DNA of 64,000 nt from Craspedostauros australis (Eukaryota; Bacillariophyta; Bacillariophyceae; Mastogloiales; Achnanthaceae), in NCBI GenBank assembly GCA_026770025.1, contig JAMXDE010000053.1, positions 248,001 through 312,000 of the forward strand, written 5' to 3'. A program made the position numbers and the translations under genes. The notes below the pieces were generated by a model. The model was not told where the DNA came from, did not search any database, and was given only the letters and a program-made list of their open reading frames with translations. Positions 10,810-21,218 of this stretch are shown here, one piece after another. The first letter of the stretch is position 1. Every line of letters begins with the position of its first letter.

Positions 10810-11451
10810 ATGGCGAGTTCCGCAGACGACGACGAGAAAAAAGCGATTCGGGCACTTGTCCTCGCCTTGCGAACACTCGAACCCCACGAAGCGACACTCA
10901 CTCGCACTGACCTTCAGACCTTCGCTACATTCTCAAGAGATGCACTCCCCATGATCCCATTCTTCGAGGGGCGGCTGCCAATCTTGGGTATATTGGGCGC
11001 CTTGAGCGACGCGCTCAAGCATCAAGACGCGACACCGCAAGAGCATTTCGAGACGCTGCTTGACTGCATCAATCGGCTCCCGGCGCTGGATGGAAATACT
11101 CCAACGCGTCCTTGGACTGACTCTGGTGCCAGAGCCCTTCATGCGGCGGCCGTGGAAGCCATCTACGCCATGGTGTCCCACTGGCGGAAAGAAGGGAAAC
11201 AAAACAATCGTGGGCAAGCTGAGCAAATGCTCGTCATAGTAACGAGTCGCACCCCCAAGAAGTACGATGCGAATTGGTTGGCCAACACCATTGCAAGACG
11301 TGCCCGTAGAGCGGCGAACCAAGTTGCCACAGGTGTGAAGTCTGTCGGAGACGCAATTGCTGACAGTACTGGCATGCTAAATTGTTTCATGCCCAGCATT
11401 GCTAGCAATGCCAACAACGGCAACACCAACAGCGACGACAGCGGCAACTGA
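10810..11451 (+). CDS. Cassette protein B1 (213 aa), unknown function
   Basis: Single exon with a start context ACCATGG. It is mainly amphipathic helical: an acidic N-terminus (DDDEKKAIRALVLALRTL), a helical core (LPILGILGALSDALK, HAAAVEAIYAMVSHW), a basic segment (ARRARRAANQVATGVKSV) and an Asn/Ser-rich tail. No signal peptide or known catalytic motif. The promoter, leader and 3' region match those of the gene at 40320-41147, but the proteins align only as similar helix order (an acidic DE(D/E) start, LxxL, then a Thr/Pro turn near residue 100). A +1 frame overlapping the 3' end (from 11399) stays open as Ala/Thr-rich sequence to 11662. It is convergent with the P-loop ATPase pseudogene. Confidence 0.65.
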   Translation: MASSADDDEKKAIRALVLALRTLEPHEATLTRTDLQTFATFSRDALPMIPFFEGRLPILGILGALSDALKHQDATPQEHFETLLDCINRLPALDGNTPTRPWTDSGARALHAAAVEAIYAMVSHWRKEGKQNNRGQAEQMLVIVTSRTPKKYDANWLANTIARRARRAANQVATGVKSVGDAIADSTGMLNCFMPSIASNANNGNTNSDDSGN

Positions 11452-11754
11452 TACTGCTGTCCCTGAAGCGACAGCAGTCGCCGCTCTGCCACCTAGTGCA
11501 GATCAGGAAGCAGCGCCAACAACGGCAGCAGCGCCAACAACGGCAGCAGCGCCAACGACGACGACGACGACAACGACATCTACTGCTGGCCCACAAGCAG
11601 CAGCCGCCCCCTCCCGCCCCCTCCAACTAGTGCAGATCAGGACACAAACAGCACAGCCATGAGGGCAACGGAAAACGTAGTAAATAGTAATATAGTGCAA
11701 TGATTGAATAAATACTGACTTCTTACTTTAGTATCTGCTACAACTGTTCTACCA
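11452..11754. other. Ala/Thr/Pro-coding low-complexity tail and 3' region
   Basis: GCC/ACA/ACG-rich sequence with two copies of CTAGTGCAGATCAGGA (near 11493 and 11629). B2 has the motif once. The second copy marks where B1/B2 homology resumes. Confidence 0.6.
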
Positions 11755-12783
11755 TCACTTCGATGGTATTGTGTCCATGAAGATGAAGCGACGCGTTGGT
11801 GCAAGAATGATGCTGAGAACCTCAGCAGCCTGCAACAAATGCTGTTGGATCCAGGATGCATTCCGTTGCGTGACCTGACGCAGGATGGAGGCGAAGGCAG
11901 TCCAGATGGGTTCATATGGATGAATGTCTGATGTCGTCCCGATCGGCGGTTCGAACTTGGCGTATCCCAGGATCAGCACGACGTCGTGCCGTTGTTGAAG
12001 AAGTGTTGGCAGATGGCAGTCTTGCCGACGCCTGCAAAACCATCGACGATGACAATCTCGCAGCGGTTCTTGGATCACAGGTAGGCCTGCTTCAGTCTGC
12101 AGAGCTCATTGACCCGCCCATGAAACTGGATCGGCGGGGCGCGTGTGGGAAGTTATGCGTCGGCTCTTTCGACGGCATCTACTCCTCGTCCTCACAATCG
12201 ATCGACGGTCTGTCGTCAATGCGCATCGGGTGTGGTGACTTCGATCACCGTTTGCTCGGTGATGTAAGAGAATGGATCGGTCTGCTGACGGTCGACGCAT
12301 GTATCGATGCAGGATGATGGCTGGACTGCTCATCTGTGAGGTTGGTAAGGGTCGTCTGCAATGTTGCGACGGTGGCATCATCGATGAGAGATGAGTTGCG
12401 CATGGATCTGTTCGTCTGCTCTTCTTGTCTTGCGCGTAGGAATCGAAGCTGTGTGTGCGCGAGTATTGGAATGTGTACACTTCATTGTTGTCATTCGCCA
12501 TGTGGCAACCATCGTTGTTGTTGTTGCCATCATCGCTGGCAAAGTGTATCTTCCTGCCTGGGCCGTACCAACTCTCCAAGTATCGCATGCGTTCTTTGGC
12601 TGCTGCCAGTCTGTCTGCAATGCGGCCGTCTTCTTGGGATCGATGGGCGGTTGCTGTGTGGTTGGAAGTTGATGGTCGTGGCGGAGGTTGATGACTCCTG
12701 CAGTTGTTCTTGTCGTAGCCGCTGGTGTGGATGCTTGCGTGGTTGGCAGCTGGAGGTGTTACCAACGAGCCTGCATCCTCCAT
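11755..12783 (-). pseudogene. P-loop (AAA_16/STAND-like) ATPase remnant, B1
   Basis: Read on the minus strand, it begins MEDAGSLVTPP at 12783 with a disordered His/Asn/Arg-rich region, then PPIQFHGRVNEL followed by CEIVIVDGFAGVGKTAICQ, a textbook Walker A (GFAGVGKT), and after a frameshift GYAKFEPPIG and HPYEPIWTAFASIL. The order GR-x-x-EL, Walker A, GK(F/Y), PY-x-x-I-x-x-AF fits the AAA_16 ATPase module found in diatom kinases and STAND proteins. Stops and frameshifts (for example TGA just before SKNRCEIV) and loss of everything downstream make it non-functional. Compared with B2 it keeps the P-loop but lacks about 600 bases of linker. Confidence 0.75.
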
Positions 12784-13260
12784 CGAAGCCGTAGGCGGAG
12801 TCCGCAGGTGAAGCCTTTCCCAGAGTGGACGTTGGGTGTCATGTGTGGCGATCCATGATAGCTTCGGCTGCTGCTGCTGCTGCTGCTGCTGCTGATCGTC
12901 GTGGAGGTGTCGTCGCCCTTGTTGGTTGGATGGGCCATGGCGGTGTGAGCATAGTGCAATGGGCGCGAGACGAAGTGTTTGATGGAGGAGGTGCCTTCAT
13001 GGAGATCGACCATGGCCTCATCATCGGGTGCATCGATGTTCACGATGCTACTCGCATGCCGCTCGCATGCCGCTCGCACGTTGGTTGTGTTGGATGTGCA
13101 AGGAAATGGTTTTCTCGCTCGTGGTAATTTGTGGTTGTTGGTCGGCATCCGCCAAATTCCAACCAAGTTGCCAGCTCAACAAGATCCACAACAGAACAAA
13201 CCACTGAATTTTGGTGGGCCTCGCCTTTGAACGAATCAATCGCCAAAGAAATCACCTTTT

Positions 13261-14010
13261 CTGTGGTCCCAAATCAGTTGCGCTTGGATGGCGATTGTGA
13301 GCTCATCTGCTCAAGTTTGCTGTCCTCCATTCCATGATCCTGTGCATTGATCACGAAGCAACGTGTCGTCAGTCAACACGCCTGCATGGACTTGCGCGGT
13401 TCCACCACGGTGTATGGTGGTTCGGTGTGGTATGGTGTGGTATGGTATGGTACGACCGTGGACAGCCACATCCACGATCCGAAGCTGCCTAGCTCGCTCA
13501 CACGATACGACCTTCGATGATGCCCAACTTTGCCACGCTGTACAGTTTCGCCTCTTCATGTGATACCATAGGTCGTGTTATCTGAGTAGGCACATCCCTC
13601 TGTAATGGTCTTGGGGGAGTCAATCACGATACTATTATTATGCTCCGATCGATACGCTTCTTCGAGAGTTGGATGTTATCGAACGACTCCGATGGGCTGA
13701 TCCACGATGTGAAGAATCCACCACGATGACTTCTTCAGTGGAAATCAGAGGCGTTTCTCATGTTCTGTGGCGATGACGATGACGACGATGACAGCGATGA
13801 CAGCGATGACAGCGATGACAGCGATGATGAGCATGACACCACTCGTGTTTCAATCCACAACAAACGTATCCAGGACTCATCTCGCCTCACCCAATCGTCG
13901 CGAACGACAAATAGCAAGCCATTCGTTGTTTGGCGGTGGCGGCGACGATGACGACAGTGATGGTGGTGGCGCAACAGAAATCGCCGCTGCGAATACTGAT
14001 GCAGATCGCC
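13261..14010. repeat. Repeat module R, copy R2
   Basis: Third copy of R, without the LRR-like gene. It carries four units of the 9-mer GACAGCGAT near 13790-13830, where R1 has one. Similarity to R3 extends past the common tail to about 14000 (GAAATCGCC block). The next roughly 220 bases to A2 show nothing recognisable. Confidence 0.8.
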
Positions 14011-14329
14011 ACAACCACAACCACAACGCTCAACGATGATCTAGCGAGAGACTTCGAACAATGCCGGCTGGTTGACTTGGTTCCTCACTCATTGATCGCC
14101 CAACCACAGAGACAGCCGCAACCAGAAGAATCACAGCAATGGCACCAATGGCACCAATGGCATCGTCGATGCATCAAAAGAGGACGATTGATGCCATCAA
14201 CATTGCGTGCATGGCGGTGGCAACGAACTCACGGTCATCCCCGTCGTCCCCGTCATCCTCACTCCAACGCAGAAGCGAATCAGCAGGAGAAGAAACAATG
14301 AGAGTGAGAGTGGGAACCACCAACCAATA

Positions 14330-14640
14330 CGGAAGATTGCCGTGATCGGCGGTGGCAGCGCTGGGCTCTCCTGGCGCAAGCTTTCGAGAACAACAGCAAT
14401 ACCAACACCAACGACACCAACGACAACAGCGACAACAGCGACAACAACGTCGCTTGGAAGGCATCATCCAAGGCTGAGCGCATCCAGCAGCAGATGCGAC
14501 AGTAGATCGATGATGACAAGATCCCCAAGCACACCATCAGGCCCATCATCGATCGACTCATCGACAATGCCAATCGTTTCTTCGAGTTGTGGATCTACTT
14601 CCACAATCCCTTTGTGTGACAGACCAAGGCGATGATCAAT
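14330..14640 (+). pseudogene. FAD monooxygenase pseudogene, truncated copy
   Basis: It keeps the Rossmann motif KIAVIGGGSAGLS and the following frameshifted pieces (ERIQQQMRQ, IPKHTIRP) seen in A1 but ends at a (CAAT)n tract. The DAAHA-GQG part present in A1 is deleted. Confidence 0.75.
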
Positions 14641-14746
14641 CAATCAATCAATCAACCAACCAACCAACCACCTCCCTTTTCCATCTCACTCGTGCAACAA
14701 CACACTCACATTCACCAGAGTATCAATACTGTCTTCATGTGCTGTT

Positions 14747-16204
14747 CTAATTACTCGACGACCAGAGTACTTCAAGGCAATGCAGGATCGCATCAATCAT
14801 CGATGTGCCTTTCTTTTCCACACCGCAAGCAGAAGCATCATCAACTCGGACGAGCCGATCCTCTCTCTTGTCATCCCACGCCTGTTTCAACGTCTCACTC
14901 CCCTGCAGCAGAATGTTGAAAGTCGCGCTCGTAGGATCCATTGTACCCATTAGACCCTCTTCAAACATTGGACCACGACGTTTGCTTGTTCTCATCAGCA
15001 TCTCTCCAAACAGGGCCAGTGGCCGCGACCATGTCGGAAGGGAACACAGCACTGCTCTCACCTTGTTGCAATGATTTTGCCGCAAGTTGCATTCAACAAG
15101 CGCATTGTACGAATGGACATGTTCGCCAGGCGGACGTGGACAAATGTGGAGATGGGTGAGTTGGGGAGTCTGCTCCAAGGCTTGCTGAAGTGCTTTCATT
15201 TGTGCCGAGAAGATCTCGGGCGCAACCTCAAACATGCTGGGAACATCAAAATGACGATATCTGAGAGATGACAAGCTCTTGTTTCCCAGGAGCGAGATCA
15301 AAGTGTCGAACCTTGTCATCCCCTCTTGTTGCGATGACATGTCCCAAGTACAGGAAACCTCGAGCTTGTTCAGGTGTGATGCATCTGAAAGGAGTTTGAT
15401 GATCTGGTCGATTTCTTGTTGTGAGTGGATTTGTTGAGTGTCGGAGAGCCGAGACCAATTGATGTTGAGCTTGTTGATGCGCTTGTTTGACTGGAATAGC
15501 TTTGCCAAGCTATCGCAAGTGATACGGGTGTCCCAAAAGAATACTTCGGTGACACTGCAATTGTTTGGAGACAGCCATCTGCACAAATCAGCGCCCCCAT
15601 TGGTGAGCTTGCAGAAACAAAACGAAACGTATTTGGAGTTTTGGGAGATGTTGAACATGAGCTTGTCACAATCAACAAGATCACATGAATCAAAATGCAC
15701 ACGATGTGTCACAAGAGGGATATCATGGAGCTGTTTTATCTTCACGAAGCATGGAGGCAAGCAGATGCCTTCGCCGAATATAGATTTGGCTGGGCGTTTG
15801 GCAGCCAATCGAAGTACAAAGCGAATGGCTTGCTTGTCTTCTTCTCCGAATTGGTCATTGCTGCCGAATTTCAGATACAGGGATCCAATACCCATCCATC
15901 CGCTTCTCTGAAAAAGCGATTTGCTCAGTAGAACACGAGATGATAAAGCAACGTGCTTGTGCCACCACTGCATCGATTCCAAGTCAGCGACGGTGAATCC
16001 TGCTTCGATGGCCATGTCCCAGTATTCCATCCGCTTGGGTGTGACACTGTAGCAGTCGATCTGCTGTCTTGAATGACTCTGTATATTGAATGCAGTCTTC
16101 GGAACCCACAATTTTCGATGGAGTTGTTTCCAGAAAGTCTTGAAGTCTGGATCATGATCACTGTTGGTATTGGTGTTGGCGACAGCATGCATGTTGTGGT
16201 TCAT
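14747..16204 (-). CDS. LRR-like protein, copy 2 (485 aa)
   Basis: Same length and architecture as the gene at 4805-6262, with the ATG at 16204. In codons 1 to about 345 I count only two or three amino-acid differences (residue 6 Asp/His; a Val/Met near residue 295). In the last 140 codons there are about 20, including TPQLTHLHICPRPPGEHV in place of TTQLTHLDIYRDSPDEHV and changes in the last 15 residues. Both copies remain open, so both are probably expressed or only recently duplicated. Probably a cytosolic protein-interaction protein; the function is unknown. Confidence 0.75.
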   Translation of the reverse strand: MNHNMHAVANTNTNSDHDPDFKTFWKQLHRKLWVPKTAFNIQSHSRQQIDCYSVTPKRMEYWDMAIEAGFTVADLESMQWWHKHVALSSRVLLSKSLFQRSGWMGIGSLYLKFGSNDQFGEEDKQAIRFVLRLAAKRPAKSIFGEGICLPPCFVKIKQLHDIPLVTHRVHFDSCDLVDCDKLMFNISQNSKYVSFCFCKLTNGGADLCRWLSPNNCSVTEVFFWDTRITCDSLAKLFQSNKRINKLNINWSRLSDTQQIHSQQEIDQIIKLLSDASHLNKLEVSCTWDMSSQQEGMTRFDTLISLLGNKSLSSLRYRHFDVPSMFEVAPEIFSAQMKALQQALEQTPQLTHLHICPRPPGEHVHSYNALVECNLRQNHCNKVRAVLCSLPTWSRPLALFGEMLMRTSKRRGPMFEEGLMGTMDPTSATFNILLQGSETLKQAWDDKREDRLVRVDDASACGVEKKGTSMIDAILHCLEVLWSSSN

Positions 16205-16319
16205 CCTTTTCTTGTTGTCGCTGTCGTTTCCGATTGTTGCTGTTGTTGCTGATTGTTTCTGTTGGTGGTCGGTATAATCGTACGAGTGGAGCAGGTAGAG
16301 CTGATAGAGCAGGCAGAGT

Positions 16320-16930
16320 ATGTGGTCCCAAATCAGTTGCGCTTGGATGGCGATTGTGAGCTCATCTGCTCAAGTTTGATGTCCTCCATTTCATGATCCT
16401 GTGCATTGATCACGAAGCAACGTGTCGTCAGTGAACACGCCTGCATGGACTTGCGCAGTTCCACCACGGTGTATGGTGTGGTGTGGTGTGGTGTGGTTCG
16501 GTATGGTATAGTATGGCATGGTACGACCGTGGACAGGCACATCATGATCCGAAGTTGGCTTGCTCGCTCGCTCGCACGATACAACCTTCGATGATGCCCA
16601 ACTTGGCCACGCTGTGCAGTTGTGCCTCTTCATGTGATGCCATAGTACATCCGTCTGTGATGGTCTTGGGGGGAGTCAACCACGATACTATTATATTATA
16701 CTCCGATCGATACAGTTCTTCGGCCGTTGGATGTCATCAAACGAATGCAATGGGCGGATCCACGATGCGAGAAATCCACGATGCGAAGAATCCACCACGA
16801 TGGCTTCTTCGGTGGACATCAGAGGCGTTTCTTGAGTTTTGTCGTGAGGATGGTGGTGGCGATGACAGCGATGACGATGATGACACCACTCGTGTTTCAA
16901 TCCACAACAAACGTATCCAGGACTCATCTC
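16320..16930. repeat. Repeat module R, copy R3
   Basis: R module upstream of the A2 LRR-like gene. It has an extra GGTGT unit relative to R1 and a shorter region after CTCTTCATGTGATGCCATAG. Confidence 0.85.
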
Positions 16931-17920
16931 GCCTCATCCAATCGTCACGACCAACAAGCAGTCGTGAATGAAACAACTCTCAGTCCCGTGATGGACAGGG
17001 AACGATTGAGAAACAATTCATTTTGTGGCAGTGATGATGGTCGCGTTGGTGGCGCCAGAGAAATCGCCACAGAACACGGGTACAGATCCAAAGGCTGCTT
17101 GGAGAGAAGACGTCAGCATGAGCTTCTGCGCATAAATGTGGTGATCGATATCACCCAACACGTGTCACATTTGTGCCGAATCTGCTCATTCGTGATTGTT
17201 GCGTGAGGTTTGTCAAACAAGGAGCCATAATAGGTGTTCGTTTCTGCGTTGTCGGCTCCATGGTCGGCACAATTCCGCTCACAACAGACAAGCCCAGATA
17301 GGTTTAATTCCGTACTGGGACATCGCGCGCTCAGCGCACCCTGCGTATGCGCGTCCGGAGTATCAATAACGCACAAGCGTCACTTATGTGAGGTGCGACA
17401 GAATCACTTTTGGGAGCCAAGCAGTGCGCGATGAGGACTTGAACAGAGGAACGCCATACCATCGCGCAAACCACGGACTTCCGGAGCCAAACACAAACCA
17501 ATGCAATCTTGTGGAGGTGACGCCAACGAAAACGTCGACGAAACAGAAACCATCAGAGAGCGAAAGAAAACCGCATACAATTCCTCGGTTCACTCGCTCT
17601 GCCTCAGGTCCAACAAACACAACAAACGCGACATAGAGTACACTCGCTGAGAGAGAGAGAGAGAGAGAGAGACAATCGGCCTTGATCGCAGTTGCACTTC
17701 ACCAGAGAAGGATCGGTAGACCTGCGCAGCGCCCCACCGACTGATTCGTGGCCATTCTTCATGCATCATCGAACACGAACACGAGCAAAAGTACAACCAT
17801 CCATTTGAACACATCAATCGATCGCGGTCAACGAGAGACAGAGAAAGTGCGATCAAACCAGATACCAGAATCCACTGTGGAAATCCGAGGAGTGCTCACA
17901 GCCCTTCTTGCGCAATCACG
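16931..17920. other. Intergenic region with (GA)n tract
   Basis: No convincing gene. An R2-like block (GAAATCGCC) lies near 17060 and a (GA)12-type microsatellite at 17649-17672, about 250 bases before the next start codon. Confidence 0.5.
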
Positions 17921-19996
17921 ATGAGCATCCGCCATGGCAGAGCATCCAGCATGCGCATTCTAGGAACGGTGGATTCCCACAATTCGCATCTGTACTCTGA
18001 GGAATCGGACCATCCGCACCACTACGAGTACGATCACAGTCAGCAACAACGGCATCAGCATCAGCCGTCCGCGAGAATGCTCGAACGCCCAAGGTCCTTC
18101 CGCATCCCCAGTCGCCACAGCAGCTCGACCATGGGAGTTTCAACACTGTCTTCTAGCCACGGCGGATCATCGGACGGGCCATCTCTTGAGGAGAATGTTG
18201 AAGACGACCACAACATCGCACAGAATCAACATGACCAGCAGGTTGTCGTCGCCCGACAGCGATCCGGTTCCGAACCGCGAAGGGCACGCTCCCGCAGCCG
18301 TGGCCCGATGCCGCGGCGATATGAGAAAAAGCGCACCACCACGCAGCAAGCCATGCCGCAGCGCGTCAAGTCCGCCGCGCGCGGCAATCGGCCCACGCGC
18401 CATTCCTCCAACTTCGGAGGCAACAAGGACGGCAACGCCACGGTCTACGCATCGGCGGTGCCCATGCGCCCCGACCAATCCAATCGCAGCCTCGTGAATC
18501 CGCCCGGCGCCGTCATCGCAACGACCGCGGCAGAGCAGCGCATCTTCGAACTCGAGATGGAGCTGCAGAGGCAGGCCACCACAATCGAGTCGCTCTTTCA
18601 GGAGATGGCCGGCTACGACATCGAACGTCATCAATTTCAGAACCGCGACGTCCTCCTTCAGCAGCACGTGCAACGCCTCGAGGACGACAACCACTTTCTT
18701 CAGCACCAATACAATCAGCTCAAGCATTGGAGCTTGACGGTGCACCAAACCTTTCAGCTCGAGTCCTCCAAACTGCATGCACGCTATCAGCAGGAGATGC
18801 GCAAAGCGTTGGCGCGACAGCAGTTGGCGACGGATGCGCACAACCATGATTCGTTCCAAACGCGCAGAACGTTGCCTGCCGCCAATGTGATTCAAGACGA
18901 CGATCATTCCATCGAGCTGGCAGCAAACGACGGCAGCCAACAGCAGGACCTCATCCTCAGGTTGAAGGATTCCATGGACAACGTGTTGGATGATATCCTC
19001 CACAACGACGAGCAGATCGATTTGCTGAAGGAAAGTCACCATTCCGTGGCTGCCAGGTGCTGTCCAACGTGTGGGCAGCTGTGGTTGAATCGTGAGGTAG
19101 AAGAAGCAGAAGATGCTGAGAGCTTTGGTGAGGAAGAGCAGAGTGTTGCTGATGATGGCAGCGACAGTGACAGGAGCGACAGTGATACCGATAGCGACGG
19201 TAGCGATAGCAGTGATGACAGCGAAGAGGAGGAGGATGGAGAAGTGTTCGCAGATGGTCAGGATGCTGGCGAGGACGACAGCGAAGGAGAGGGCAGCAAT
19301 GACGGCAACGATTCCGTCCACAGAGATGAGGAAGATCATGCTGCCGCTGATCTTCATGCCAGTACCAATGTGCATAATGATGGCGACGGCGACGACATTT
19401 CTGCACCTGGCATCCTGCGCGTCAACTTCGCCGACGTTGACGATGTCATTCCCAACAAGCCGAAAAGCCCAGAACGTTGCAAACCGCCTCAGCGAAAATC
19501 TTCCACAATGGTGTCGCCTTTCCTACGTTCGCAGGACCGCCGGCGTCGGCGCTCCGTGCGCAACAAGTTGAAGGAACGGGCACAGTCCAAGCCATCCTCA
19601 GCGCATGGGCGCATGCCTGATTCAACTCTATTGTGTAACGACGATTCCGCGCACGAGAACAACGAAGAAGAAAAGAAGGCGGAAGAGGATTGCGCTGATA
19701 CCGGATCTTTCAAATTCGATCGAGTTGCGGTTCCGCCCATCATGATGGACGACGATGATAGCGAAGCGTCCTTCGATGATGCGGAAGGTATGCCGCAGGA
19801 AGTACAACTCAAGGGCGATGCCACCACGCTTCCAGAGCAGCCGTGGAGGTTTGACGAGGCTTCCAATCTATCCCGTGGCGAAGTTACCGACCGCGCCGCG
19901 TCATTCGTAGACAAGGATCCACAACAGTTGATTGCAGAAGCACGGCAATTTCATGCATGCACGGAGATTCTAGCCCATGACTTCCACGAGATCTAA
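17921..19996 (+). CDS. Acidic coiled-coil protein (691 aa), unknown function
   Basis: A single-exon gene. Residues 1-200 are disordered, rich in Ser, His, Gln and Arg (RRARSRSRGPMPRR). Residues about 205-300 form a coiled coil (EQRIFELEMELQRQATTIES, LQQHVQRLEDDNHFL). A CCPTCGQLW knuckle near residue 390 could be half a metal site. Residues 400-500 are an Asp/Ser/Glu-rich block of SD repeats; then basic (QDRRRRRSVRNK) and acidic stretches follow. There is no signal peptide or membrane segment. The mix of basic and acidic disordered regions around a coiled coil suggests a nuclear or cytoskeletal scaffold, which is inference only. Confidence 0.8.
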   Translation: MSIRHGRASSMRILGTVDSHNSHLYSEESDHPHHYEYDHSQQQRHQHQPSARMLERPRSFRIPSRHSSSTMGVSTLSSSHGGSSDGPSLEENVEDDHNIAQNQHDQQVVVARQRSGSEPRRARSRSRGPMPRRYEKKRTTTQQAMPQRVKSAARGNRPTRHSSNFGGNKDGNATVYASAVPMRPDQSNRSLVNPPGAVIATTAAEQRIFELEMELQRQATTIESLFQEMAGYDIERHQFQNRDVLLQQHVQRLEDDNHFLQHQYNQLKHWSLTVHQTFQLESSKLHARYQQEMRKALARQQLATDAHNHDSFQTRRTLPAANVIQDDDHSIELAANDGSQQQDLILRLKDSMDNVLDDILHNDEQIDLLKESHHSVAARCCPTCGQLWLNREVEEAEDAESFGEEEQSVADDGSDSDRSDSDTDSDGSDSSDDSEEEEDGEVFADGQDAGEDDSEGEGSNDGNDSVHRDEEDHAAADLHASTNVHNDGDGDDISAPGILRVNFADVDDVIPNKPKSPERCKPPQRKSSTMVSPFLRSQDRRRRRSVRNKLKERAQSKPSSAHGRMPDSTLLCNDDSAHENNEEEKKAEEDCADTGSFKFDRVAVPPIMMDDDDSEASFDDAEGMPQEVQLKGDATTLPEQPWRFDEASNLSRGEVTDRAASFVDKDPQQLIAEARQFHACTEILAHDFHEI

Positions 19997-20499
19997 CCAC
20001 TTACAAGTCTGGAACAAATCCTATTCTGTGGAGTAATGTACCAACAATGCTTTCATCTTTTCCTCGTACACAACAAACAGGTAGCTTGCATTTCTTGTGG
20101 TTTGCATTCCTTACATACATTCCCTTGCCGTGCCTTGGTCCCGAAAACGTGTGTACGACCGACGTTGTGATGACGGTTCTTCGTACTCGTAGATATATCA
20201 TCACGAAGCCATCGATGATCGGCTGAGATTCGCAGTGATGTGCGTCTCCATGCACCCATTGTGCCATGGCGGTCCATTATCGATTCCAATGAATATGCGG
20301 ATTGCCGTATCGTGTGGTTGAGCTTCGAGGTCGCCCTTGCGACCATGGGGTGCTGCGTGATTGAGGTGTACCCATGTGAGGCACGGTTGGTACTCAGATC
20401 CTCCTTTCACGAGACGTCAGGAGCGTCCCGTCATCTGTTCATACCTCTTTCATGCCCACTTCCATCGAGGGCATCTGTCTCCACAATGATTCGGCGGAT
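19997..20499. other. Intergenic region, no gene seen
   Basis: Short frames only, none with a recognisable motif or splice pattern. Confidence 0.5.
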
Positions 20500-20990
20500 T
20501 GCTCAAGCTCACGTAACTGCCACCGCCCAGTGGCGCATGCCTGATGCAATGGAGTGAGGCCACTTCTGTTTGGGATGTTGACAGCAACGTTGCAGGATTC
20601 CACAAGAAGCTTCGCAACCTCCAGATTTCCTCGACGGCATGTAAGGAAATGAAGTGCGGTTCCGCCAGTCCTTGGCGTTGACATCAGGATTGCATGAGTC
20701 CACCAAGTACAATGCTTCATAACCTCCAGTGGGCCGCCTCCGTATCACACTTTGTACAATGGCGTCCATCCATACCTATCCCGGATGTCGGCCTCAGAGT
20801 GACATGGCTCGACCAAGTACTTCACCACATCCAAAGAGTCGCTTCGGCATGCGTAATGAAACAGCATGTCGCCTGAGCTATCCAGGATAGTGACATCGAC
20901 GTTGAGCGATTGCACCGGATAGGTCGTACTTCACGCAGTCCAGACGGCCTCCCAAGCATGCCCATTGGAGTGGAGTGGTGGTTGTTGTTG
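20500..20990 (-). pseudogene. Ankyrin-repeat pseudogene
   Basis: Read on the minus strand, pieces of at least five ankyrin repeats appear in changing frames: TPLQWACLGGRLDCVKY, VQSLNVDVTILDSSG, FHYACRSDSLDVVKYLVE, LVDSCNPDVNAKD, TALHFLTCRRGNLEVAKLLVE and SGLTPLHQACATG. The order and wording match repeats 5-9 of the intact gene at 50733-52382 (VQSLNVDVTIVDSAG, GGDPLEVVKYLVDSCNADVN). Frameshifts and a stop (YKV-stop) disable it. It is a dispersed, decayed paralogue, not a processed fragment of a conserved gene. Confidence 0.85.
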
Positions 20991-21218
20991 CTGGTGATGT
21001 GATGTGATCTTTTGCGGATCTTTCTCATGTTTCTCCGACAAATCCTTGAAATGACAGACCTCGTGATTCCTCAACACGGACCTCGTAAACGTATCTTTCT
21101 CATCCACGAAAAACGTGGACGACACAGCTCACGCAACACATCTCGATCTGTCGCAACACATCCCACACCACAACTCTCTTTTCGCCATCCTCTCTCTCCA
21201 CCATCCACAATCTGAACG

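Larger units (their letters stand above)
10098..13261. repeat. Segmental duplication B, copy B1
   Basis: Collinear with 39446-43011 (B2). Flanks are similar in 10098-10809 and again from about 11625 to 13261, but the intervening open reading frames show no nucleotide similarity. B1 starts right after the KxxK pseudogene and ends abutting R2 at the shared octamer TCTGTGGT. Confidence 0.9.
14234..16925. repeat. Segmental duplication A, copy A2
   Basis: Second copy of A1 (3692-6985). It differs by loss of about 600 bases of the monooxygenase pseudogene and has an LRR-like gene whose 5' two thirds are almost identical to A1. Confidence 0.92.

Noticed and set aside
18167-19375. A 402-codon minus-strand frame rich in hydrophobic residues
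   Set aside because: Shadow of the Asp/Ser-rich coding strand of the 17921-19996 gene.
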